NCBI RefSeq assembly: GCF_964355755.1
Contig: NC_092672.1
Location: forward strand, 3,536,001 to 3,600,000
Origin: Antedon mediterranea
Taxonomy: Eukaryota > Echinodermata > Crinoidea > Comatulida > Antedonidae
Reading direction: 5' to 3'
DNA: 64,000 nt
Part shown: positions 10,908-21,379 of the stretch, piece by piece
How positions within the stretch are numbered: position 1 is the stretch's first letter
Layout: each line of letters begins with the position of its first letter
Notes under the pieces: generated by a model
Seen by the model: only the letters and a program-made list of their open reading frames with translations
Database searches by the model: none
Told to the model about the DNA's origin: nothing
Translations under genes and position numbers: made by a program

Positions 10908-13900
10908 GTGAAAACTTAGCTGATGAAAACTCAATGAATCTAAGAGAACAGAGTGAGAGACGCCCTACAGCTAAGGCCCTGTCAATTAGCATTGCTACTG
11001 AAGTAAAACTGTTGAGTCAAACTCAGAGAAAGGCTCAAGAAGCATCAAGTGAACTAGAAGATGTTCCAAGCGACGAATTTGAGATACAAACTGCATTATG
11101 CAAAGCTAAAGCTTCATTAAAGGAATATAGTGATGCTTGGTGCGTATTGAATAAATTGTATGCACAAGATAGAGATGGTATTCATCGCGAAGATCACCTG
11201 GAGAATGAGAACATATATCTCACCATTGCCAACTCCATCCAAGCTAGTATAACAAGTGTTATGGATAAGGCACATGCATTAGCCCTTGAGTGTCAAGCCT
11301 CAAAATCTGCAGCATCAAAGAGTTCATGTCGATCTATTGTTAGCATTAAAGCTCAAGCCGTGGCGAATGTTGCTGCAGCCAACAAAACTGCTCAATTTGT
11401 TGAAAAAATGGCTAAACAGAAAGCAGACCTTACAGCAAAGGAAGCTGAAATGGAAATTAAGAAAGCAGAAGCAAGGCTTGAAGAAATAAGGCGGGAAGCA
11501 CAGCAAAGAACAGAACATGCCAAAGCTGAAGCAGAGTTCAAAGTTTTAGAGGCTAAACAAGCTGCAGCTGTAGAGAATGCACGAGTTGATGCAATTCAAC
11601 AGGAAATTCAGAACGGATATCGAGAAATTATGACCACACCACACCAAACCTCAAATGATCATGCACTAAGGTTTCGCAACCTAACCAAACCTCAACCTCT
11701 AATGACACAGACACAAGCAACAACAGCCCAACCGACAATGCCTCAAAATCAATCTAGCAGTACCACAGACTTAAACGCTTTAGCAGAAGCCTTTTCTTCA
11801 GCCTTCAGTATGAACCGCATACCAGCACCAGAGCCACCAATATTCGATGGCGATCCTCTTAAGTACTATGATTGGAACGCATCCTTTAGATGTTTAATCG
11901 AAAATAAAGGAATTTCTAAGGCAGACAGAATTCACTACCTTAAGAGATACATAGGAGGCCCAGCAAAGGAAGTTGTCAGTGGATACTTTCTGCTACAAGG
12001 TGAACATGCTTATGAAAACGCTAAAGCAGTTTTAGAAAAAAGATATGGAAATCCATTTATAGTTTCCGAAGCATTTAGAGACAAATTAGACAGCTGGCCA
12101 AGGATTCAAGCAAGAGATTACAATGGCCTTAGGCGACTCTCTGACTTTCTGAACCAATGCAACATAGCAATGAAGGAAATGAAAGGCTTGGAAGTTCTTA
12201 ATGACAGCAGAGAAAACCGGAAAATTCTTCAAAAATTACCAGATTGGTTAGTGAATAGATGGCGAAGAAACGCAGTGAGCGCTATGCAAATCAAGGGTAG
12301 TTATCCAACATTCAATGACCTTTCCACATTTTTGACGACCGAAGCTGAAATTGTTTGCGATCCTGTTACCTTAATACCAGAAAATGAAACAAAATTCACA
12401 GAAAAAAGTTCAAGATATCGAAACCAATCTCAAACGCTAGCCACCAGTATCAGTGGAATGCCATCATGCTTCATGTGTAAAATGAATAACCATCACCTAA
12501 GTGACTGCAGAGCGTTTGCCAGAAAACCTGAAACCGAAAAACAGCAATACATCAAGCAAAATGGTCTATGCTTCAGCTGCTTACAACATGGCCATGTGTC
12601 AAGGAACTGTAACCAGAAAAGTATTTGTAAAATTTGCCAAAGGAGACATCCAACAAGTCTCCATGTAAAGGAGAGAGATTCAGCTCACGAGATGACTGAA
12701 GCAAAAATGCAGGTTATCAAGTTACAAGAGACTGTCACTAAGAAAGAGACACTATTGCAGGATTTAGCCACAAAGTATGCTAAGAAAAATGATGAGTTAG
12801 CAGAAATTAAAGAAGAAAGAGATCTGGCTAAAAGGAAATCAGATGACGAACTTGCTTATATGAACAAACAATTTCAACAGGCTGTAGCGTCTAATCCACC
12901 TAACATTAGTGAACAATTGGCTTTACTACATGCAGAACTTGATGAGACTTATGGACAACAAATTGTTATGATTAAGTCACAGCTGCAGGAAAGACACCAG
13001 AATGAAATGCAAGAATTGCAAAAGAAATGTGAAGAAGATGCTGAAACTAATAACAAAATTAGAGATGCATTAGAACAGAATTTAAAGGAACTCCAAGACC
13101 AATTAGATGAGAAAGAGATGGACTTAGAGGCTTGTCAGAACATCCAAAAAGACTTCGAAGATCAAGTTGCACTTCTTAATAATCACAACAAGGAACTAAC
13201 AGAGAAAATGGAGAAAGAAGAAGATGTAACTTTGCAACTTCATCGAGAGCTTGATGAAGCTAACCAAGAAATGCAGAAGAAAACTTCAGAGTTAGATGAA
13301 AGAGTTACCCAGTTTATTGATGAAAAAGAAAGATTGGAAAATGAATATCGGAAAAGGTTTGAAGATGAAAGTGCCCATCAAGAAGATATCCATCGCATTG
13401 TATTAAACCAACAGCGTTCTGAAGTTGTTGCTGAAATTGATCGCAAAATGAAACCCAAAGTAGAAGAAGTTGAAGACCATTTCAAGGTTCAATTCTGTAC
13501 TGAAAAATCGGACAAAGAGAACGAATTTGTTCAAGAATTCAAGAACATTCGACAGCAGTTAGCAGAATCTCATGCAGAAGAGATTGAAGCTGTTACAAAG
13601 AAAATCACAGATGAATTAACTGAAAAGCATAACATTATGCTAGAGGAGGAAACGAAAAAGCTCTTCAAAGGAATAAATGATATATCTGAAGAGAAGGTAT
13701 CGACGGAGCAGAATCGGAATAAAGATTGGATTGAAAATCAAGAAAAAGAATTAAAGGAACAAATTGTAAATATAAAAGTCGAGCTTCAACAAGTGAACGA
13801 AAAGAATTCAAAAATACAAACTGTTAACTTATTCTTTATATTGTTAATATACTTCCAGTTTTGCATTACTTGTGTTTATTCTGGCAAGGGTGGGAGTTAA
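10778..13900 (+). CDS. BEL/Pao-type Gag fused to an AKAP9/pericentrin-like coiled coil
   Basis: A 1040-codon uninterrupted frame. Residues about 100-280 are alanine/lysine/glutamate-rich and helical, as in Pao gags. Residues about 350-535 match the DUF1759-type capsid region (PPIFDGDPLKYYDW near its start, later EKRYGNP and KLPDWLVNRW). Zinc knuckles follow: CFMCKMNNHHLSDC near 564, CFSCLQHGHVSRNC near 598, and CKICQRRHPTSLH just after. From about residue 635 to 1013 the protein is a long heptad-rich coiled coil containing AELDETYGQQIVMIKSQL, very close to a segment I remember from vertebrate AKAP9, a centrosome/Golgi kinase-anchoring scaffold. The last about 27 residues read into LTR-element 3' sequence. 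The likely native start is 10888 (ATGATGGACGCC) in the LTR; 10778 is the longest possibility. The gag call is strong; the AKAP9 call is from memory of one motif plus composition. Confidence 0.85.
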   Translation: MVFIQVANDIVICRDTRDSSENKSRNISIYKICNLFMMDAYGNSENLADENSMNLREQSERRPTAKALSISIATEVKLLSQTQRKAQEASSELEDVPSDEFEIQTALCKAKASLKEYSDAWCVLNKLYAQDRDGIHREDHLENENIYLTIANSIQASITSVMDKAHALALECQASKSAASKSSCRSIVSIKAQAVANVAAANKTAQFVEKMAKQKADLTAKEAEMEIKKAEARLEEIRREAQQRTEHAKAEAEFKVLEAKQAAAVENARVDAIQQEIQNGYREIMTTPHQTSNDHALRFRNLTKPQPLMTQTQATTAQPTMPQNQSSSTTDLNALAEAFSSAFSMNRIPAPEPPIFDGDPLKYYDWNASFRCLIENKGISKADRIHYLKRYIGGPAKEVVSGYFLLQGEHAYENAKAVLEKRYGNPFIVSEAFRDKLDSWPRIQARDYNGLRRLSDFLNQCNIAMKEMKGLEVLNDSRENRKILQKLPDWLVNRWRRNAVSAMQIKGSYPTFNDLSTFLTTEAEIVCDPVTLIPENETKFTEKSSRYRNQSQTLATSISGMPSCFMCKMNNHHLSDCRAFARKPETEKQQYIKQNGLCFSCLQHGHVSRNCNQKSICKICQRRHPTSLHVKERDSAHEMTEAKMQVIKLQETVTKKETLLQDLATKYAKKNDELAEIKEERDLAKRKSDDELAYMNKQFQQAVASNPPNISEQLALLHAELDETYGQQIVMIKSQLQERHQNEMQELQKKCEEDAETNNKIRDALEQNLKELQDQLDEKEMDLEACQNIQKDFEDQVALLNNHNKELTEKMEKEEDVTLQLHRELDEANQEMQKKTSELDERVTQFIDEKERLENEYRKRFEDESAHQEDIHRIVLNQQRSEVVAEIDRKMKPKVEEVEDHFKVQFCTEKSDKENEFVQEFKNIRQQLAESHAEEIEAVTKKITDELTEKHNIMLEEETKKLFKGINDISEEKVSTEQNRNKDWIENQEKELKEQIVNIKVELQQVNEKNSKIQTVNLFFILLIYFQFCITCVYSGKGGS

Positions 13901-13929
13901 GGTTAAATCATAGATGATTTGGGTGGGAG

Positions 13930-14422
13930 TATAACTGCAGCCTACTTATAGGAGGCCCTCTAAAGTTCAAATAGATAAAAAGTGATAAGAGAGAATAAGA
14001 CATTTTTTATGACATAAAGTTTAGAGATAATCATTGTTCAAAGTATCTTTACCATAGGCTCCAATAAGGCTACAAGGTATTTACACATGGTTATTCATGT
14101 GATTGTAATTATAACTTATGACTTGTATTTTTAATTAGTTGAGTTTTACTTCATTGCTGAAAGCTAGCCCTCTAGGCTTTAGGGTATCATGTTCCCCAGC
14201 CCCATGAGTCAGACCTGTGCTTGTCTGCCTGTACGATGATGATATGATTAGGCCTACATTGTAATGCTAATCTTTGTTTTATTATAGTTTTCACGGTGTT
14301 TATTCAAGTTGCTAATGATACTGTAATTTGTAGAGATACAAGAGATAGTTCAGAGAATAAATAAAGGAACATCAGTATCTACAAAATTTGTAATTTATTT
14401 ATGATGGACGCCTACGGAAACA
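13930..14422 (+). repeat. 3' LTR (493 bp)
   Basis: Same length as the 5' LTR. It starts TATAAC (first G changed to A) and ends AAACA. Four of the five differences lie in the last 130 bp. One removes the first ATG seen in the 5' copy (CATGG to CACGG) and another makes a stop in the coding frame (AAATCA to AAATAA). Confidence 0.9.
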
Positions 14423-14427
14423 CTCAC

Positions 14428-14963
14428 ATACATTTCTGACTTGCCTTCCCAGCCTCGCGTGCCTCAATCAATGTATGATCAATGTATTTGGACCTTCTCA
14501 TAATGCATTGGTGCATGTGGAATAAGGTAGTCAGGATGATGTGAGGAATTGTTTATTGATGATTTGTGAATTCTTATATTTATATAAAGTACAAGTACAA
14601 GTACAAGTTCTGAAAAGAACTGACGTGAGTTTCTTACCGTTTCGATCAATATTATGCTTTGATTGTCCCGTCCATAGATATCATGATCGTCCTTAGGAGT
14701 GAGGAGTAGTGTTTTCTGATTCTCCTGAGGACTATCAAAGTATAAATTTATTTGATTGAAACGTCGAGAAACTTAACAATTCATTCATTTTAGAACTATA
14801 TATATACGCGTGGTGTATGTACTGCAAACTTTATATAATATTTGATTTCGTCATGAAAACCTTTAAACAACTCTCATATTCTTCCATTTTCTTTCTTTGT
14901 CAAGTCGGCATTCATCATTTTATACCTTTTACATATTTGATATTGTTTTTATGCTAAAACAGG
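14428..14963. other. Non-coding DNA with a 145-bp inverted repeat
   Basis: After the fold-back fragment, an inverted repeat lies at about 14627-14775: GAGTTTCTTACCGTTTCGATCAA is answered by TTGATTGAAACGTCGAGAAACT. It looks like a small MITE. From about 14847 onward the sequence is shared with 50681-50802, the duplicated flank that leads into the 38-bp satellite. Confidence 0.5.
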
Positions 14964-17900
14964 CATCTTTGCACCGTCCTCATGATGACTCAGCATTATC
15001 GCATCTTTACACCGTCCTCATGATGACTCAGCATTATCGCATCTTTGCACCATCCTCATGATGACTCAGCATTATCGCATCTTTGCACCGTCCTCATGAT
15101 GACTCAGGATTATCACATCTTTGCACCGTCCTCATGATGACTCAGCATTATCGCATCTTTACACCATCCTCATGATGACTCAGCATTATCACATCTTTGC
15201 ACCGTCATCATGATGACTCAGCATTATCGCATCTTTGTACCGTCCTCATGATGACTCAGCATTATCGCCTCTTTGCACCGTCCTCATGATGACTCAGCAT
15301 TATCACATCTTTGCACCGTCCTCATGATGACTCAGCATTATCACATCTCTGCACCGTCCTCATGATGACTCAGCATTATCACATCTTTGCACCGTCCTCA
15401 TGATGACTCAGCCATATCGCATCTTTGCACCGTCCTCATGATGACTCAGCATTATCGCATCTTTGCACCGTCCTCATGATGACTCAGCATTATCACATCT
15501 TTGCACCGTCCTCATGATGACTCAGCATTATCGCATCTTTGTACCGTCCTCATGATGACTCAGCATTATCGCATCTTTGCACCGTCCTCATGATGACTCA
15601 GCATTATCACATCTTTGCACCGTCCTCATGATGACTCAGCATTATCACATCTTTGCACCGTCCTCATGATGACTCAGCATTATCACATCTTTGCACCGTC
15701 CTCATGATGACTCAGCATTATCACATCTTTACCGTCCTCATATGATGACTCAGCATTATCACATCTTTGAACCGTCCTCATGATGACTCAGCATTATCAC
15801 ATCTTTGCACCGTCCTCATGATGACTCAGCATTATCACATCTTTGCACCGTCCTCATGATGACTCAGCATTATCACATCTTTGCACCGTCCTCATGATGA
15901 CTCAGCATTATCGCATCTTTGCACCGTCCTCATGATGACTCAGCATTATCGCATATTTGCATCGTCCTCATGATGACTCAGCATTATCACATCTTTGTAC
16001 CGTCCTCGTGATGACTCAGCATTATCACATCTTTGTACCGTCCTCGTGATGACTCAGCATTATCACATCTTTGCACCGTCCTCATGATGACTCAGCATTA
16101 TCGCATATTTGCATCGTCCTCATGATGACTCAGCATTATCACATCTTTGCACCGTCCTCATGATGACTCAGCATTATCACATCTTTGCACCGTCCTCATG
16201 ATGACTCAGCATTATCACATCTTTGCACCGTCCTCATGATGACTCAGCATTATCACATCTTTGCAACGTCCTCATGATGACTCAGCATTATCTCATCTTT
16301 GCACCGTCCTCATGATGACTCAGCATTATCATATCTTTGCACCGTCCTCATGATGACTCAGCATTATTGCATCTTTGCACCGTCCTCCTATGATGACTCA
16401 GCATTATCACATCTTTGTACCGTCCTCATGATGACTCAGCATTATCACATCTTTGCACCGTCCTCATATGATGACTCAGCATTATCACATCTTTGCACCG
16501 TCCTCATGATGACTCAGCATTATCACATCTTTGCACCGTCCTCATGATGACTCAGCATTATCACATCTTTACCGTCCTCATGATGACTCAGCATTATCGC
16601 ATCTTTGCACCGTCCTCATGATGACTCAGCATTATCACATCTTTGCACCGTCCTCATGATGACTCAGCATTATCACATCTTTACCGTCCTCATATGATGA
16701 CTCAGCATTATCACATCTTTGTACCGTCCTCATGATGACTCAGCATTATCACATCTTTGCAACGTCCTCATGATGACTCAGCATTATCGCATATTTGTAC
16801 CGTCCTCATGATGACTCAGCATTATCGCATCTTTACACCGTCCTCATGATGACTCAGCATTATCACATCTTTGTACCGTCCTCATGATGACTCAGCATTA
16901 TCGCATCTTTGCACCGTCCTCATATGATGACTCAGCATTATCGCATCTTTGCACCTTCCTCATGATGACTCAGCATTATCACATCTTTGCACCGTCCTCA
17001 TATGATGACTCAGCATTATCACATCTTTGCACCGTCCTCATGATGACTCAGCATTATCACATCTTTGCACCGTCCTCATGATGACTCAGCATTATCACAT
17101 CTTTTAACCGTCCTCATGATGACTCACCATTATTGCATCTTTTCACCGTCCTCATGATGACTCAGCATTATCACATCTTTGCACCGTCCTCATGATGACT
17201 CAGCATTATCACATCTTTACCGTCCTCATATGATGACTCAGCATTATCACATCTTTGTACCGTCCTCGTGATGACTCAGCATTATCACATCTTTGCACCG
17301 TCCTCATGATGACTCAGCATTATCGCATATTTGCATCGTCCTCATGATGACTCAGCATTATCACATCTTTGCACCGTCCTCATGATGACTCAGCATTATC
17401 ACATCTTTGCACCGTCCTCATGATGACTCAGCATTATCACATCTTTGCACCGTCCTCATGATGACTCAGCATTATCACATCTTTGCACCTTCCTCATGAT
17501 GACTCAGCATTATCACATCTTTGCAACGTCCTCATGATGACTCAGCATTATCACATCTTTGCACCGTCCTCATGATGACTCAGCATTATCACATCTTTGC
17601 ACCGTCCTCATGATGACTCAGCATTATCACATCTTGGCAACGTCCTCATGATGACTCAGCATTATCACATCTTTGCACCGTCCTCATGATGACTCAGCAT
17701 TATCACATCTTTGCACCGTCCTCATGATGACTCAGCATTATCGCATCTTTGCACCGTCCTCATGATGACTCAGCATTATCGCATATTTGTACCGTCCTCA
17801 TGATGACTCAGCATTATCGCATCTTTACACCGTCCTCATGATGACTCAGCATTATCACATCTTTGTACCGTCCTCATGATGACTCAGCATTATCGCATCT

Positions 17901-19432
17901 TTGCACCGTCCTCATGATGACTCGGCATTATCACATCTTTACCGTCCTCATGATGACTCAGCATTATCGCATCTTTGCACCGTCCTCATGATGACTCAGC
18001 ATTATCACATCTTTGCACCGTCCTCATGATGACTCAGCATTATCACATCTTTACCGTCCTCATATGATGACTCAGCATTATCACATCTTTGTACCGTCCT
18101 CATGATGACTCAGCATTATCACATCTTTGCACCGTCCTCATGATGACTCAGCATTATCACATCTTTGCACCGTCCTCATGATGACTCAGCATTATCACAT
18201 CTTTGCACCGTTCCTCATGTTGACTCAGCATTATCACATCTTTGCACCGTCCTCATGATGACTCAGCATTATCACATCTTTGCACCGTCCTCATGATGAC
18301 TCAGCATTATCGCATCTTTGCACCGTCCTCATGATGACTCAGCATTATCGCATCTTTGCACAGTCCTCATGATGACTCAGCATTATCGCATCTTTGCACC
18401 GTCCTCATATGATGACTCAGCATTATCGCATCTTTGCACCGTCCTCATGATGACTCAGCATTATCGCATCTTTGCACCGTCCTCATGATGACTCAGCATT
18501 ATCGCATCTTTGCACCGTCCTCATGATGACTCAGCATTATCGCATCTTTGCACCGTCCTCGTGATGACTCAGCATTATCACATCTTTGCACCGTCCTCAT
18601 GATGACTCAGCATTATCACATCTTTGCACCGTCCTCATGATGACTCAGCATTATCACATATTTGCACCGTCCTCATGATGACACAGCATCATATCTTTGT
18701 ACCATCCGCGTGATGACTCAGCATTATCACATCTTTGCACCGTCCTCATGATGACACAGCATCATATCTTTGTACCGTCCTCGTGATGACTCAGCATTAT
18801 CGCATCTTTGCACCGTCCTCATGATGACTCAGCATTATCACATCTTTGCACCGTCTTCATGATGACTCAGCATTATCACATCTTTGTACCGTCCTCATGA
18901 TGATTCAGCATTATCACATCTTTACACCGTCCTCATGATGACTCAGCATTATCACATCTTTGCACCGTCCTCATGATGACTCAGCATTATCACATCTTTG
19001 CACCGTCCTCATGATGACTCAGCATTATCACATCTTTACACCGTCCTCAGGATGACTCAGCATTATCACATCTTTACACCGTCCTCATGATGACTCAGCA
19101 TTATCACATCTTTGCACCGTCCTCATATGATGACTCAGCAGTATCACATCTTTGTACCGTACTCATGATGACTCAGCATTATCACATCTTTGCACCGTCC
19201 TCATGATGACTCAGCATTATCACATCTTTGCAACTTCCTCATGATGACTCAGCATTATCGCATCTTTGTACCGTCCTCATGATGACTCAGCATTATCACA
19301 TCTTTGCACCGTCCTCATGATGACTCAGCATTATCACATCTTTGCAACGTCCTCATGATGACTCAGCATTATCGCATCTTTACACCGTCCTCATGATGAC
19401 TCAGCATTATCGCATCTTTGCACCGTCCTCAT
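14964..19432 (+). repeat. 38-bp satellite, about 117 copies
   Basis: Tandem monomers with consensus CATCTTTGCACCGTCCTCAT then GATGACTCAGCATTATCA (38 bp). Nearly every copy contains ATGACTCAGCA, whose complement TGCTGAGTCAT matches the NF-E2/small-Maf (MARE) and antioxidant-response consensus and includes the AP-1 core TGACTCA. Variation is concentrated outside that core (G/A in ATCGC versus ATCAC, GCACC/GTACC, occasional TA insertion giving CATATGATG). The long frames here exist only because the unit lacks stops. Confidence 0.95.
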
Positions 19433-20454
19433 TAGTCCAGTCAATCTAGTGATATTTAGAGGTAAACCCACCACAAATTGCAATAGTAACGAAACATTAA
19501 TTTTTTCATTCCAAATGTAGTTTATAATGACATATTAAAAGTCACCAAAAATTGAAGCATTGGAACACATTATTTTTTACGTAATCTCAACAACTATATA
19601 GTGATTTTATTTCATAAATATTTTGGGGTAGGGGGTAACATTTATGCCCATAACTTGTGGTTTTATAATCCAATCTCAATAATCTTGATATCAATGTGTA
19701 GAATATATATTTTTTTCTAATATGCAATTTACAAAAACAAAATACAACATTTATTTATATAACTAGAGGTCAAAAGGTTATTGACCTTTTACAAAAACTC
19801 ATTTTTTTCCTTAAAAAAATAATTAACTGTAATATTGTGCCATAATTGTATATGCATTTAATCAAAATTGTGTTTTATCTGTACCTATCGATATATAAAA
19901 TAGCAAACATGATGTTAACTAGAAGAATTTTAAAAGTAATGATGTACTATTCTTATTGAAATTGATTCTTGATCAAATGTAATGTAAACAATTTTGGGGT
20001 AGGGGGTAGCGTTTATGCCTATAATCCATTGTTTTATAATCATATCTAAATAGCTTTAGTACCAATGTGTAGAGTATATATATCCTACTAATAATATACA
20101 TTAAAAAAACAATTAATAAAAGTTATACGTAACTAGAGGTCAAAAGGTCATTGACCTTTTACAAAAACTCAAATGTTCTTAAAATAGCGTAAAACTAAAT
20201 TATGTTTACCTGTATATATATTATATTTATATTTTGGAAGTATTTGGTGCAAATAATGTTTTTCTTGTACCTATTGTATCGTCATGAAATAGGAAAAATG
20301 ATACTAGCTAGAAGAAAATTGAAATTCATTAGCGGTATGTACTATTGATGATTAATGAGTCTTGATAATTTGGAATCAACTCATGATTTACTATAGATAG
20401 ATTTTTGATAATTTTAGTATCAACGAATGTACGTAATGAGAAGTATTTTCTCCT

Positions 20455-21290
20455 CTCTTGTATATTATATACACGGATGACTGTCGGAGCAAACAGGACA
20501 ATCTTTTCAAATTTGCTGACGACACTGTCTTGCTGTCTCTCCTTCAAAATTCACAGGACGGTCATGGTTCCGCATTAGATGGTTTTATCCAATTTTGTGG
20601 AAACGCCTACTTGGAACTCAATGTCACCAAAACCAAGGAGATAATTGTAGATTTTAGGAAGGAGAAAGGACGCAGCCCTCTGGTATCCCCCACAAATGAC
20701 GAACCAGCGATATTGTCCATTCCTTTAAATACCTAGGTACTATATTTGAGGACAATCTCAGCTGGGAATTAAATACAGAGACAATAGTAAAGAAAGGACA
20801 CCAGAGACTTTATCTGTTAAGGAAGCTGAACCATTTTAATGTCAATAAAGTAATTCTCATGGTTTTTTATAATTCCTTTATTGAGAACGTTTTAACTTTT
20901 TTTCTTTATATGCTGGTTTTTTAGTCTTAGGGTCAAAGAGAGAAACTCACTACAAAGTTGTTAACTTAAGTTCTAAATTAATAGGTTGTCAACTTCGTAG
21001 CTTGTCTTCCTTCTGTGACATGCAAACTCTAGAAAAAAAGTAGAGCTATTCTAAAAAATGTTAACCATGCCTTGTTCGGTGATTTCGAGCTCATGCCTCA
21101 TGGGCGTCGCTTTCAATGCCCGGCATGTAGAACAAACTGGAAAAGAAATTCGTTTTTGCCAGTTGCCATCCGACTCTTAAATTCTTGAACTTTGACTCTT
21201 GTTATATTGTACTGTATATTGTGATATTTTTGTATATTTTGTAAGATCATTTTAATCCAGACCTTTTTATTTGAATTGCTCCGTGTGGGA
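20455..21290 (+). pseudogene. 5'-truncated LINE (Rex1/CR1-type) RT fragment
   Basis: The frame at 20458-20736 contains FADDTVLLS, the catalytic palm motif of reverse transcriptase, followed by LELNVTKTKEIIVDFRK. The next frame continues with FKYLGTIFEDNLSWE and LRKLNHF, then near 21090-21180 an RRF...CRTN...SFLPVAIRLLN tail. This is the ordinary order at the RT C-terminus of Rex1/CR1-like LINEs. Frameshifts and the 5' truncation make it dead. It is nested inside the TIR transposon. Confidence 0.75.
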
Positions 21291-21379
21291 TGATATTGTT
21301 TAATCCTTCAAATAGAAAAGCACTCACAACTTATATGTCATCAGTATCACTTTCTTGTTCGGGTATTAGTACAGTGCAA

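Larger units (their letters stand above)
10415..14422 (+). mobile_element. Complete BEL/Pao-like LTR element with captured coiled-coil sequence and no pol
   Basis: Two direct 493-bp repeats (10415-10907 and 13930-14422) bound the element and are flanked by a perfect 5-bp duplication CTCAC at 10410-10414 and 14423-14427. The LTRs differ at about five positions. A purine tract GGGTGGGAG abuts the 3' LTR and occurs again 38 bp upstream. The single internal ORF carries BEL/Pao gag features but no protease, reverse transcriptase, RNase H or integrase. In their place is about 1.1 kb encoding a coiled coil resembling AKAP9/pericentrin. No TGG-type primer-binding site follows the 5' LTR. It must be non-autonomous, mobilised by proteins of a relative. 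The alternative is a composite formed by recombination after insertion, but the exact LTRs and target duplication argue against that. Confidence 0.88.

Noticed and set aside
16299-17081. Repetitive histidine/serine-rich open frames in the 38-bp array
   Set aside because: They exist only where consecutive monomers lack indels; frame is lost at each length variant.
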